From the NCBI GenBank assembly GCA_041656295.1, contig JBBADV010000002.1, forward strand, positions 124,001 through 188,000: a stretch of DNA of 64,000 nt, in the 5' to 3' direction. Positions 36,064 to 45,384 of the stretch are shown here, in pieces (positions within the stretch are counted from its first letter, which is position 1; the number at the start of each line of letters is the position of its first letter). Position numbers and translations under genes: made by a program. The DNA comes from Kiritimatiellales bacterium (GTDB lineage: Bacteria > Verrucomicrobiota > Kiritimatiellia > Kiritimatiellales > Tichowtungiaceae). Under the pieces are notes generated by a model. It was given only the letters and a program-made list of their open reading frames with translations, was not told the origin of the DNA and made no database searches.

Positions 36064-37227
36064 CTAATTTTCCGGTGCGACGGACGCCGGAAAACCGGCG
36101 GCGCAAATGCTCTCAATCCGCAGCTCCTCGCTGGCGGACAGTTCCGGCACAATCTCCAGCAGCCACTCGTTTCCGGCATCCATACCGGACGCAATGATTT
36201 TAACCAGTCGCATATTGCCGTCGGCGCAGTTTGCATTAAACGTTCCGGCGGGCTCACCGTTAATCCGAACGCTGAACGCTCCGGATTTTTTTGTACTCTC
36301 ACCGAACAGCATCACCTCCGAAGCGCGTACGCGGAACCGCAGCGGCTTTGCTCCCGGCGCCGCCACTGCCAGTGTGCCCATCCAGCGTGAACAGAGAAAA
36401 TCGAATGCAATCGCAATCCGGTGCGGTTCGGCGCGTGTCCAGACGTCCGGCAGATCGCCGTTGGCGGCAATGTGGAAGCGGTTCGCCGTCACATACGTTT
36501 CCGCATGCAGCATTTTTTCCGGCGCGCGACAAACAGCGGCATTGCTGATCGCCTGCTCAAACGCATCCCACACCGCAGCCGCATACAATGCGTATCCGGC
36601 GTCACCGGGATGAACAGAATCGGGCGTATCCCACAGCTCATTTGCATCTGCAATTCCGGTGGCGACGCGCTCTTTCAACAAAGCAACCGCATCCGCCTGC
36701 GGCAGTCCGTACGCCTCAGCAATTTTTTTATGCTCCGCATCGAGCGGGCGCGGCGGCGGATTCGGCAGGCCGTCTTTTTTAATTGAAAAACGCGCCTGCA
36801 ACACCGGAATCCCTGCCAACACCAGTCGCCGGACAACCGCCTCATACGCCGCCAGCCGCGCCGGGTTCGGAAAATCAAACGCCTTGTCGTTAATCGTAAA
36901 ATCCAGAAAAACCAGATCCGGCTCATACGCCAGCACATCGCGATCCAGCCGGAACACCGCCAGTTGCGAACCGGTGCCGCCCAGCGCTGCATCAATAAAC
37001 CGGAACTGCGACATCGGGAAACGATCCTCCAGCTTGCGGGAAATGATAGCGCGGTATGATGTTTTCCACGGATCCGTTGAATTCGCGCCGACGGTCAGGC
37101 TTCCGCCAAAAAACGCGACACAAAGCCGCTCGCCGTTTTCAGCCCGGCGCGCAAACTCTGAAAAATCCGGCGCAACGGAAAAAAGAAAAACCGGCAGTAA
37201 AACAAAAACAGCGATCAATTTTTTCAT
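36064..37227 (-). CDS. Secreted SGNH/GDSL hydrolase with C-terminal beta domain
   Basis: A 387-aa exported esterase-like protein. The signal peptide is MKKLIAVFVLLPVFLFSVAP. SGNH blocks are FFGGSLTVGANS (Ser), GGTGSQL (Gly), FLDFTINDKAFDFPN (Asn) and DSVHPGDAGY (Asp/His). About 140 residues of beta-rich sequence follow (FRVRASEVMLFGES, GEPAGTFNAN), possibly a binding module. It likely deacetylates a polysaccharide. The start at 37227 fits the signal peptide. The upstream DNA runs into the IS30 remnant 70 bp away, so its promoter may lie in or next to that element. A terminator follows. Confidence 0.86.
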   Translation of the reverse strand: MKKLIAVFVLLPVFLFSVAPDFSEFARRAENGERLCVAFFGGSLTVGANSTDPWKTSYRAIISRKLEDRFPMSQFRFIDAALGGTGSQLAVFRLDRDVLAYEPDLVFLDFTINDKAFDFPNPARLAAYEAVVRRLVLAGIPVLQARFSIKKDGLPNPPPRPLDAEHKKIAEAYGLPQADAVALLKERVATGIADANELWDTPDSVHPGDAGYALYAAAVWDAFEQAISNAAVCRAPEKMLHAETYVTANRFHIAANGDLPDVWTRAEPHRIAIAFDFLCSRWMGTLAVAAPGAKPLRFRVRASEVMLFGESTKKSGAFSVRINGEPAGTFNANCADGNMRLVKIIASGMDAGNEWLLEIVPELSASEELRIESICAAGFPASVAPEN

Positions 37228-37298
37228 GCCGCCAAGATTCGGTGAAATAAAAATGCCTGCAATGAAAAAAGAAAAAATTCTGTACACCATATTCTCAT

Positions 37299-37824
37299 GG
37301 TAGATTGTAACTGCAAGTGTCCGGTTGGAGATTTTTGATTCATGCCGTCATTTTCTGATCGAACCGTTCTTCCGCTGTTTTAAAATTCAATAGTTTTCGT
37401 GGATAGGTAGTGATCCACGTTTCGATCTCCCAATGATTGAACTCTTCCTGGGTTCAACCGCCGGCGGACGGTCGATAATGCTGTGTCCCGGAGCCACGGT
37501 GCGTTTGCGGCATTACACCGTTCTTCTACGGAATACTCTCCATGCGATAGGTCAGCCCAGCCGCACTTCAGCTCCTGGCGGATCGTACGCTTCGCACATC
37601 CGGGCAGCGCGGCAATCCGGACGGCCGGTTCTCCCCTCCGGTACAACACCTCAATCTGAATGCGCTCTTCGTACGTCAAATGCTTTCCCTTCCGCGGGTC
37701 TGTGTGATACATTGTCCCTGTTCCATGCCGATGCTCCTTTCCTTTGTTTTGTCGAATGAAGACAGGTTCATTCTGGTATGGAATTTCTATGCTTCCAACC
37801 GGATACTTGCGTTTACAATCTACC
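37299..37824 (-). mobile_element. IS30-family element, internally deleted but with both terminal inverted repeats
   Basis: The ends are ggtagattgtaactgcaagt plus gtccggttggag (37299-37330) and the mirror of ggtagattgtaaacgcaagt plus atccggttggaag (37792-37824), a near-perfect ~32-bp inverted repeat. Between them lies only the start and the very end of an IS30 transposase. At 526 bp it is about half the size of a normal IS30 and resembles a MITE. A clear target duplication was not seen. Confidence 0.85.
37340..37712 (-). pseudogene. IS30-family transposase, N- and C-termini only
   Basis: The N-terminal HTH domain is KGKHLTYEERIQIEVLYRRG, then RIAALPGCAKRTIRQELKCG. After about 80 codons the sequence loses family resemblance and changes frame to a typical IS30 tail, WITTYPRKLLNFKTAEERF, ending KMTA and TGA at 37340-37342. 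The DDE catalytic core is absent, so it cannot transpose by itself but might be moved by an intact copy. Confidence 0.85.
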
Positions 37825-37878
37825 CGGATTTTATAATTTCACCGCAACGGATAAAAGGAAATCAAGCTGCGTGTGCTA

Positions 37879-40284
37879 TTAACCTTCACGGATAGCGGCT
37901 CCAGTGGCTTCGCAGACATTTTTACCGACGATGTCATGGAAGGCGTTCACTCTTTCGTCGGTGAGCGTGCCGGCTGGAGAGCGGTAGATAAAGTTGTATG
38001 CCATGCTCTTTTTGCCTTGTTCAAGCGGCTTGCCGCGAAAGAGATCGAACAGCGTAATTGTTTCCAGTTCCGCCGGCGCGGCAGATCTGGCAGCTTTGAC
38101 GATCTCTTCATGCTTCACCTGTTCGTCCACGATAAATGCAAAATCGCGGTCGATGCTCGGATAGAGCGGAATATCTTTGACGGGATACCGGCGCCAGACG
38201 TTTTCGATCAGCGCTTCAAGATCAATTTCGGCGGCAGCGACCGGATCGTTCAAGCGCCACTCTTTGCGCGCGGCATCGTTAATCAATCCAAGCACGCCGA
38301 TTTTCCGTTTGCCGGCGGTAATTTCCACGGCGGTGCCGGCGGAAAATTCCGGTGCTTTATCGAGCGGACGGAACTGTACTTTAACGAGTTTCTGTGCGGC
38401 GAACAGATTTTCGAGCAGTCCTTTCAGATGCAAAAAAGTTTCTTCCCGGGTGACGGGGCGCTGTTTATCGAGTGCGCCGCGGCCGGCGGTTCCCATTAGG
38501 CCGATACAGATTTTTTCAACCTGCTTTGTTCCTTGTTCAGTTTTGATAAAGGTGCGCCCGCTTTCAAAAAAGAGAGCTTCATTAATCTGACGCGATTTAT
38601 TGCGTCCGAGGCTTTCAACCATTTGCGGAATAAGCGAGGTGCGCAGTACGGATTGATCCGAACTGATCGGATGCGGCAGCTCTTCACGCGCGTCGTAATT
38701 TTCTTTGCCGAACAGATCGAGCAAGGCGTGGTTGACGAGCGTGTAGTTCATGATTTCACGTGCGCCGAGTCCGGCGAGATTTTTATGGCATGCATGAATG
38801 GCGCGAATCCGCGCATCACTGACGCCGGAGATCGTGGTGGCGTCCGGCATTTTTTCCGGAATTTTATCAACACCGTACAGCCGGATCACTTCTTCGCTCA
38901 AATCAACTTCGCGTTCTAGGTCGTCACGAAAGGCCGGAATTTCGAGCAGCGCTTTTTCGGTATCGCTCTCCAGCACGCTGATTCCGAGCGATTCAAAAAT
39001 TTCTTTCTGTGTACCCGCCGGAATTCCCAATCCAATCAAATCACAGATTTTATGCCAGTGAACAGTGATCTGCCGTCTGGTTTTCGGCGCGGCGTATGCA
39101 TCAAGCACACCGGCACAAAGTTCAGCGCCGGCAAAGTCCTGCATGAGTGCGGCGGCGCGGCGGCTCGCCCATTCAACAGACTCTGCATTCACGCCGCGCT
39201 GAAAACGGTAGGAGCTGTCAGTGGAAAGCCCGAGCGCTTTTACAGTGGCGCGAATGTTTGACTTTTCAAACACCGCCGCTTCGAGCAGAACAGTTTTGGT
39301 ATGATCATTAATTTCAGTATTAAGTCCGCCCATTATGCCGCCGAGCGCAATGGCTTTTTCGGTGTCGGCAATGACGGTCATATGTTCATTTAATACGCGC
39401 TCTGTGCCGTCAAGCGTGATAAATTTTTCACCGGCGCCGGCGTTGCGGACAATAATTTTCCCCGCTTGCAGCAGCGTGTAATCGAACGCGTGCAACGGAT
39501 GTCCGGTTTCGAGCAGGACATAGTTGGTGATATCGACGACGTTGTTGATGGAACGGATGCCGCAGGCATTGAGCCGTTTCTGCATCCATTCCGGCGCCGG
39601 TGCAATTTGAATGTTTTTCAAAACGTGCGCGGTATAGCGCGGACATTTTCCGGTATCCTGAACTTCAACAGAAACATATTTTTCTACTGCTGCGGTGCTC
39701 TCTTTAATTTCCGGCACCGGAATTTTCAGCGGCGCGCCGTAGATTGCGGCGACTTCGCGCGCGATGCCGATGACGCTTAAGCAGTCCGGACGGTTCGGCG
39801 TGATTTCAAGTTCGAACACCGTTTCCGGCGCGCCGATAATTTCGGTCAGCGGTGTGCCGGGAACAGTTCCGGGATTGAGAACCATCAGCCCTGAATGATC
39901 ATTTGAAAGTCCGAGTTCATCCGCTGCACAGAGCATACCGAGCGATTCGACGCCGCGGATTTTAGCTTTTTTCAGTTTTTCACCGCGCAGTACGGTGCCG
40001 ACCGGCGCAAATGGATAGACGCCGCCGGTTTCGACATTCGGAGCGCCGCAAACCACTTTAAGCGTTGCGCCGGCGCCGTAATCGACACTACACAACCGCA
40101 GTTTATCGGCATCCGGATGCGGCTCGACGGCGAGAATTTTTCCGGCGACGACGCCATCAAACATACCGCCGACAGTTTCAATTTTTTCCACTTCAAGACC
40201 GGCGAACGTCAGGCGGTCGGCAAGACCTTCAACGGTATCATCAAAATCGACATATTCTTTGAGCCAGCTTAATGTAAATTTCAT
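37879..40284 (-). CDS. pheT: Phenylalanine--tRNA ligase beta subunit
   Basis: Forms the alpha2-beta2 enzyme that charges tRNA-Phe. The 801-aa length is normal. Domain order fits: N-terminal MKFTLSWLKEYVDF; tRNA-binding OB fold (residues about 40-150, VCGAPNVETG, SLGMLCAADELGL); B3/4 editing domain (SYRFQRGVNAESVEWASRRA at its end); B5 domain (RRQITVHWHKICDLIGL); core domain; and the C-terminal anticodon-binding FDX-ACB domain (YPSIDRDFAFIVDEQVKHEE). The pheS partner is not adjacent; the gene begins its own transcript. Confidence 0.98.
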   Translation of the reverse strand: MKFTLSWLKEYVDFDDTVEGLADRLTFAGLEVEKIETVGGMFDGVVAGKILAVEPHPDADKLRLCSVDYGAGATLKVVCGAPNVETGGVYPFAPVGTVLRGEKLKKAKIRGVESLGMLCAADELGLSNDHSGLMVLNPGTVPGTPLTEIIGAPETVFELEITPNRPDCLSVIGIAREVAAIYGAPLKIPVPEIKESTAAVEKYVSVEVQDTGKCPRYTAHVLKNIQIAPAPEWMQKRLNACGIRSINNVVDITNYVLLETGHPLHAFDYTLLQAGKIIVRNAGAGEKFITLDGTERVLNEHMTVIADTEKAIALGGIMGGLNTEINDHTKTVLLEAAVFEKSNIRATVKALGLSTDSSYRFQRGVNAESVEWASRRAAALMQDFAGAELCAGVLDAYAAPKTRRQITVHWHKICDLIGLGIPAGTQKEIFESLGISVLESDTEKALLEIPAFRDDLEREVDLSEEVIRLYGVDKIPEKMPDATTISGVSDARIRAIHACHKNLAGLGAREIMNYTLVNHALLDLFGKENYDAREELPHPISSDQSVLRTSLIPQMVESLGRNKSRQINEALFFESGRTFIKTEQGTKQVEKICIGLMGTAGRGALDKQRPVTREETFLHLKGLLENLFAAQKLVKVQFRPLDKAPEFSAGTAVEITAGKRKIGVLGLINDAARKEWRLNDPVAAAEIDLEALIENVWRRYPVKDIPLYPSIDRDFAFIVDEQVKHEEIVKAARSAAPAELETITLFDLFRGKPLEQGKKSMAYNFIYRSPAGTLTDERVNAFHDIVGKNVCEATGAAIREG

Positions 40285-40436
40285 CGGGTTTCCTCAGCTA
40301 AAACGAAAAGAGAGTAAAACACGAAACGCACCGGCGGGCAAGCCGTGACAAAAAGAACATATGATCTATGGGGTGAATTTAAAGTACACTGTCGAAAGAC
40401 AGAAGTGAGTAAAATTTTCGCTGACTTTTTCAGCAG

Positions 40437-41369
40437 CTAATTTTTCTTCCACGGCGGTGTAAACGGCAGTGCGGCGTGAAAACGGTCGATTAATTCTGTC
40501 TGATATTCCCCGGCAAAATTTCCGGCAGTAATTCTTTTTAATGCAGTGTTACGCAACTCAATCCAGCTGGCGGATTCGTCGCCGGGAATGATCGGAAAAA
40601 AATTCACGCCGGCGGAGCGGGCGGCGGCAAGATCGCCGGGGGCATCGCCAACCATGAGCATGTGCGCCGGTGCATAGCGTCCGCACATAATGGTTTGCAG
40701 CGTCGATTTTTTTGACCCGAGTTCGGCGCCGGCAATCACATCAATATATTTTTCAAGACCGGCGTTACGCCATTCGTGCACAAGCGCTTCTTCGGCAGTT
40801 TGCGAAACGACAATGACATCGCAGTCGCGTCGAATTTTTTGCAGTGATGTTTCAACCTCAGCAAACACCGGCATCTCTTTTACACCGGCGATTTCTATAT
40901 TTACTGCACGGCTCCAGTTCAGGATGCGGCGCAAATCTTCGTTATCGCCGCATCCGGCGGGTGCGGTTATTGCGCGATCATCGCCCGCATTTACAATCAT
41001 AAATTTCTCCAGCTCATCCGTGCTGAGCGGACGACCAGAATTTATAAACTGCTCGAGTGCGGCGGTATTCGGGATTCTGGTGAGTGCCGGAAAGTACGGC
41101 ACAGCGGTTTTCATATTCTGGAAAATTTTGAGCAGCAGCTCAAACCGGTTAAGCCCGCGCCACTGCGAATAAAGCGCTGTCCATTCGGCGATTCGCCGGA
41201 ATTCCTTTTCTTCGTTTTCGAGCTGCCAGAAGCGAATGATGCCGGTATGAAAAATCTGCTGTTTGATCGTCATGCTGTCAAACACACAACCGTCGGAATC
41301 CAGCGCAACCAGTACATCGTGCTTTGCATCAAAATGAATCAGATCGTTTTTGCTCCAGCTGTTTTTCAT
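40437..41369 (-). CDS. HAD-superfamily hydrolase
   Basis: A 310-aa phosphatase-like protein. HAD motif I is VALDSDGCVFDSM near residue 20 (one Asp is followed by SD rather than the usual x-D-G-T). Motif II is the VIVVSQTAEEAL Ser. Motif III is the Lys in GSKKSTLQTI and motif IV is MLMVGDAPGDLAAARSAG. The all-alpha cap between residues 40 and 180 is large, as in phosphonatase/phosphoglycolate-type enzymes. The substrate is unknown. It is followed by pheT on the same strand after 150 bp. Confidence 0.87.
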   Translation of the reverse strand: MKNSWSKNDLIHFDAKHDVLVALDSDGCVFDSMTIKQQIFHTGIIRFWQLENEEKEFRRIAEWTALYSQWRGLNRFELLLKIFQNMKTAVPYFPALTRIPNTAALEQFINSGRPLSTDELEKFMIVNAGDDRAITAPAGCGDNEDLRRILNWSRAVNIEIAGVKEMPVFAEVETSLQKIRRDCDVIVVSQTAEEALVHEWRNAGLEKYIDVIAGAELGSKKSTLQTIMCGRYAPAHMLMVGDAPGDLAAARSAGVNFFPIIPGDESASWIELRNTALKRITAGNFAGEYQTELIDRFHAALPFTPPWKKN

Positions 41370-41416
41370 ATCATACGATCAGGCAGATTTGACAGATCGG
41401 GCAGATCAACATCTTT

Positions 41417-42247
41417 TTAATTATCGTATTCGTCCAGGCCCTGCAGTACACGGTAGGTGCGGTGAGCGCGCTGAATTTTTGCCTGCTGTTCCTGAAACGA
41501 CTGCACCTCTGTTTCGCGCGGATTGGTTTTTGAAAGCAGAATCAGCGCTTCCGTTGAAATCTGCGCCGCTTTTTCGTATTCACCGGAAACATAATAGGCT
41601 TCAGCCAGCGTGTTCCAAATGGACGGCATGTACGGTGAAAGCATCAGTGCTTCACGGGCATAACGCAGCGCAAGCGCACCGTCGCGCACACGTCCGCCGG
41701 TGGCATAAACCCACGCGAGGTTGTTGTAGAGCAGCGGATTATCGGGATATTCTTCAATGAGCTGTTTCAGATAGTTGATCGCCTCGGAATAGCGTTTCAT
41801 CGTGATGTAAAGCGTACTGAGGCGAAACCGGATTTCAGCATCCTCCGGATAATTTTCGCGGGCGCGCAGATAGGCTTTTTCGGCTGATAAATACTCTCCT
41901 TCTTCCATATATTTTTGTGCGGCGTTCAACAGACGGTCGGTGCGGCTGTCGTGCTGCACCCCTTCCGGCGCAGCAAATTCCGGCGGAGTTTCAGTTTCAT
42001 CCTGCAGTTCAATCCGCGAGCCGGTTTCTGTTTGAATGATCAGTTCACGCTCTGTGTCGACATCCTGATCGGGACGCCGCAGCAGCGGCGGCGCATTGGT
42101 TTCTTCCGCTGCGGAATCCCACCGGTTGGGAAGTGCAGTGTCAGCATGTTCAAAAATATTGGTTGAAATTCCTCCGTCCGGGTGCTGAGCCATCAGCACA
42201 GCAGCAACGGAAACGGAAGCGGTTAAAATAAAAATCAGTTTGTGCAT
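41417..42247 (-). CDS. Secreted TPR-repeat protein
   Basis: A 276-aa exported protein. The signal peptide MHKLIFILTASVSVAAVLMA is followed by a low-complexity linker to about residue 100. Then come three to four tetratricopeptide repeats (AAQKYMEEGEYLSAEKAYLR, RFRLSTLYITMKRYSEAINY, LYNNLAWVYATGGRVRDGAL, NTLAEAYYVSGEYEKAAQI). It probably scaffolds a protein complex in the periplasm. It lies 5 bp after the YbbR-domain gene in the cdaA operon. Confidence 0.85.
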   Translation of the reverse strand: MHKLIFILTASVSVAAVLMAQHPDGGISTNIFEHADTALPNRWDSAAEETNAPPLLRRPDQDVDTERELIIQTETGSRIELQDETETPPEFAAPEGVQHDSRTDRLLNAAQKYMEEGEYLSAEKAYLRARENYPEDAEIRFRLSTLYITMKRYSEAINYLKQLIEEYPDNPLLYNNLAWVYATGGRVRDGALALRYAREALMLSPYMPSIWNTLAEAYYVSGEYEKAAQISTEALILLSKTNPRETEVQSFQEQQAKIQRAHRTYRVLQGLDEYDN

Positions 42248-42252
42248 AGAAA

Positions 42253-43218
42253 TTATAATTTTTTAACAGTTACTTTTACAGTCGCCGGCTCAATGCGATC
42301 GGTTTTAAATCCGGCCGGCACCGCCGCATGCACCGGCATTTCATATTCGCCCGCCGCCGTCAGTTCTGAACAGTCGGCATATAAATATACATCGTGCCGA
42401 TGCAGATCGTCTACGTTCGCAGTGCGTCCAGACAACTCGATGGTCGCGGTTTCCGGTGAAATTCTTGTCACACGCGACTCAGCCGATGATACCAGAACCC
42501 GGATATTTATATTTTCAAGCCGGCGCGTAACAACGCGTTCAACCAGAGTAAAATCTACTGTTACATATTCCGGCGATGCATTCCAGAATTCCGCCGTATC
42601 GGCAATCATTGCGGCTGTACGGAACGATGTGTAACGTCCGTCCAGACTCACCGGCACGGTGCGCACCAGTTCGAGATTGCGCAGCAGTTGTTCAGCGCCG
42701 CGCACCCGGACCGCTGCCGGCGTACACTCTGTTTTTTCAAGCTGAACGCCTGCCGGAAGTTCACCTTCGAACACCGCTTTCACCGGCAGAATACGCTCCA
42801 CTTCACGGTCGATGGAGACTGTAATTTCCGATGGATCGAACTGGACAATTTGCGCGCGCGAGGTGGTACGCACGAATCGCGGCTGAAGTTTAACAGACTG
42901 TTTTGCGCGGTCAGACGTGCGCGGCACTTCAATAAACACTGCCAGTTCATCGCTGCTGATAAACCGTAAATCTTCACGCGCACCGCGGAAACGGATATTG
43001 ACCGTTTCCGCCGACTGATCCATCACCGCGCGCCCCGGACCGGCAGAAATTTCCACCGGCACATCCGTCACTAGAATTTCAAAACTTGTTGTTTCGCGGA
43101 TCGCCTGCCACACCGCAAATGCCAGCGCCACGCAGCCGAGTTTCAGCAGCCAGTGGTACGAAACGGTTTTCCACAGCAGTACAATATAATCTTTAATTGT
43201 CTTTTTCCGCTCAGTCAT
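42253..43218 (-). CDS. YbbR-domain protein, CdaR-like regulator of CdaA
   Basis: A 321-aa membrane-anchored protein with one N-terminal span (YHWLLKLGCVALAFAVWQAI) and about three YbbR repeats outside the membrane, each ending in a V-x-V-R/S-G element (VNIRFRGAREDL, AVRVRGAEQLLRNLE, ATIELSGRTANVDDL). In Firmicutes the equivalent CdaR binds and tunes the diadenylate cyclase CdaA. The 8-bp overlap with cdaA supports the same partnership here. Confidence 0.9.
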   Translation of the reverse strand: MTERKKTIKDYIVLLWKTVSYHWLLKLGCVALAFAVWQAIRETTSFEILVTDVPVEISAGPGRAVMDQSAETVNIRFRGAREDLRFISSDELAVFIEVPRTSDRAKQSVKLQPRFVRTTSRAQIVQFDPSEITVSIDREVERILPVKAVFEGELPAGVQLEKTECTPAAVRVRGAEQLLRNLELVRTVPVSLDGRYTSFRTAAMIADTAEFWNASPEYVTVDFTLVERVVTRRLENINIRVLVSSAESRVTRISPETATIELSGRTANVDDLHRHDVYLYADCSELTAAGEYEMPVHAAVPAGFKTDRIEPATVKVTVKKL

Positions 43219-44059
43219 GTTGCGGTGCTTCTCCGAAAATAAAATTCAATTGTCCGCCGGCGTATGCCGGCTGATGACTTTTCAGTTTTTTCAGTCCGCT
43301 CGATTCGCGGCCGAGAAACGACGACAGCACGCGTTTTAAATGCGCTTCATCAAACCCGCGTTTCAATCGCCCGTTATACGCGATCGAAACCACACCGGTT
43401 TCTTCCGAAACAACAATCACCACCGCGTCGGATTCTTCCGTCATTCCGATTGCCGCGCGATGCCGTGTGCCGAGCGTACGCGCCATATCGTCGTTCTGCG
43501 ACAGCGGGAAAACACAGCCGGCAGCGGCGATCTTGTTTTCATTAATAATCACACCGCCGTCGTGCAGCGGCGTGCCGGGATAAAAAATAGTGGCCAGCAG
43601 TTCCGCACTGACATCGCAGTGCAAGGCCACACCGGTATCCTGAATACCCTTTGTTTCAACATCGCGTTCAATTGCAATTAATGCGCCGATCTTCCGTTCG
43701 GCCAGCATATTCACCGCCAGTACAATCGGATCCGCCAGTGCGCGCCGGCCTTTCGTACCAAGAAAATTCGTGCGCTGTCCGATGCGCGCCAATGCGCGCC
43801 GGACTTCCGGCTGAAAGATCACCACCAGCGCAAGCGCCAGATAAATCATGACGCGCTGCAGCAGCCAGTTGATAATTAACAGATTGGTGAATTTTGTAAT
43901 TAAAATCAGACAGACAAACAGCACCGCCAGACCGGTAAAAATAGCGGACGCGCGCGTGCCGCGGAAAAATTTAATCAGATAATAAAAAATAAAGGAGAGA
44001 ATCGTAATTTCGATCCAGCCGCCGATGCCGGGATTTTCTATGCCTGAAAGCCAATTCAT
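43211..44059 (-). CDS. cdaA: Diadenylate cyclase
   Basis: Makes the second messenger cyclic di-AMP from two ATP. Three N-terminal membrane segments (ITILSFIFYYLIKFF, IFTGLAVLFVCLILITKF, VMIYLALALVVIFQPEVRRAL) precede the DAC domain. Active-site motifs are PLHDGGVIINENKIAAAG (usually DGA) and GTRHRAAIGMTEESDAVV (RHR). The 282-aa length is normal. It is first in an operon with the CdaR-like gene and the TPR gene. Cyclic di-AMP usually governs K+ and envelope homeostasis. Confidence 0.96.
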   Translation of the reverse strand: MNWLSGIENPGIGGWIEITILSFIFYYLIKFFRGTRASAIFTGLAVLFVCLILITKFTNLLIINWLLQRVMIYLALALVVIFQPEVRRALARIGQRTNFLGTKGRRALADPIVLAVNMLAERKIGALIAIERDVETKGIQDTGVALHCDVSAELLATIFYPGTPLHDGGVIINENKIAAAGCVFPLSQNDDMARTLGTRHRAAIGMTEESDAVVIVVSEETGVVSIAYNGRLKRGFDEAHLKRVLSSFLGRESSGLKKLKSHQPAYAGGQLNFIFGEAPQHD

Positions 44060-44276
44060 CCAATTCTCCTAAATTCTTTTTATAATCTAGACAGGATTAA
44101 GCGGATAGACAAACCTGAAATGAATTTCAAACCGCGGATGGAGCGGATGGAAACGAATTTTTAACTGCAAATGGACGCCAATTTACACGAATAAATCGGC
44201 AGGGCGGCAGTCCCTTGTATGTTCCCCTGTGTGTTATCTTTTATCTGCTTTCAATGACACTGCGGTTGATTGGAAG
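44060..44276. other. Spacer with degraded repeats
   Basis: It contains an accgcggatggagcggatgg-type repeat (about 44131-44150) and a half copy of the cagtcccttg family (44200-44220). No gene or clear promoter was recognised. It ends at the 32-bp palindrome of the IS110 region. Confidence 0.5.
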
Positions 44277-44437
44277 GGTTCACCGGGGGCGGCCGCCCCC
44301 GGTGAACCGGAGGGAGTAAGGCTGGTTCGCCCTTGAACCTTGAGTCCAAAAGCGTAGCTCAGCCCCTGCCTCCCGCATGTACTAACCCGGACTGTTGTCT
44401 GAGCAACCGGGCTCGTATCATAAGGATGGAGTATACA
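44277..44437 (+). mobile_element. Non-coding left part of an IS110-type element, candidate bridge-RNA region
   Basis: 160 bp directly upstream of an IS110 transposase remnant. It opens with a perfect 32-bp palindrome (44277-44308, arms GGTTCACCGGGGGC). Further on, cccgg (about 44385) pairs with ccggg (about 44407) around gttgtctgagcaac, itself able to fold. IS110-family elements of the IS621 kind encode a guide (bridge) RNA in this non-coding flank. I infer such a role from position only. The palindrome may instead be the insertion site. Confidence 0.4.
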
Positions 44438-45245
44438 ATGAATGACAAGGCCGTCTACATCGGTGTCGATGTTTCAAAGGAGTTTCTGGACATCGATTCG
44501 TTTGATTCAAAACCCGCACACATTCCTAATTCCAAAGCCGGTATCCGCCGGCTCATTGAGCGGATTAAGAATGCAGATCAACACATAATCATCTGCTGTG
44601 AATCCACCGGCGGATGCGAACGCCTGCTGTGTGACAGGCTCACAGACGCAGGCCTTGATGCTGCCCGGGTTGATCCCCAAAGCGTACGCGACTTCGCGAA
44701 GTCGCGTAAGATCCTTGCCAGGACCGATCAGCTTGACGCAAAAGTTCTATCGTTGTTCGGTACACTGAATAACCGCGGCTGTATGTACAGCAGCCGCAGT
44801 GGCGGACCGCGCTCAATGCACTGATCCATCGGCGCACAGTACTCGTTGAGATGTGCAAGGATGAAAAACTTCGTTTAAACATGGCTGAACCACAGATAGA
44901 AACGTCATCGGACTCACCGGTGCACTGACACTCGTCAGTACGATGCCTGAACCCGGTCAGATCGGTGATAACCAGGCAGCGGCGCCGGCCGGATTAGCGC
45001 CGCACAATCGTGACAGCGGAAAGTTCCGCGGCCAGCGCCATATCCATGGCGGCCGCGCGGAAGTGCGGCGTGCACTCTACATGTGCGCCATAAGTGCACG
45101 GCGCCGCAATCCAATCCTGAAGGAGTTTTATGAACGGCTTATCGCCGACGGAAAAAAGAAAAAAGCGGCGCTCATTGCAGTGGCATGCAAATTAATCGTA
45201 CTGGCCAACCGGCTGCTCGCAGATCCCGGGTTCCAGCTCTCATAA
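44438..45245 (+). pseudogene. IS110-family transposase, internally deleted
   Basis: The N-terminal RuvC-like part is present: YIGVDVSKEFLDID (Asp), CCESTGGCERLL (Glu), ARTDQLDAKVLS (Asp pair). It breaks off after about 125 codons with a stop at 44822. A middle scrap (RRTVLVEMCKDEKLRLNMAE) lies in another frame. The C-terminal part then resumes from 44943: AAAPAGLAPHNRDSGKFRGQ with the conserved catalytic Ser, then EVRRALYMCAISARRRNPIL and KLIVLANRLLADP. About 100-150 residues are lost. It is not functional. Confidence 0.88.
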
Positions 45246-45384
45246 CTTTTTCAACAAACACTGTTGCTACATTCTGCGCAGAAAAAATTCTGCACGCAAA
45301 GACACAAAGGAAAAAAGAGAAATGAATTTTTTTGCCGGCGGAACGCCGGAGATTTTTCATGCTTCGTGCCTAATGCCTTTTTCC
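45246..45384. repeat. Spacer with cacaaagg / aatgcc repeat modules
   Basis: acgcaaagacacaaaggaaaa and gcttcgtgcctaatgccttttt are modules of the same compound repeat seen at 29393-29831 and 60568-60850. They separate the IS110 remnant from the 3' end of the XylR-type regulator. Confidence 0.55.

Noticed and set aside
36659..37303. 214-codon plus-strand frame
   Set aside because: Antisense to the SGNH hydrolase whose catalytic blocks are clear.
41417..44059. Cyclic-oligonucleotide defence system around the cyclase
   Set aside because: The cyclase has the three-span CdaA layout and an overlapping YbbR gene, the standard housekeeping c-di-AMP operon, without effector genes.
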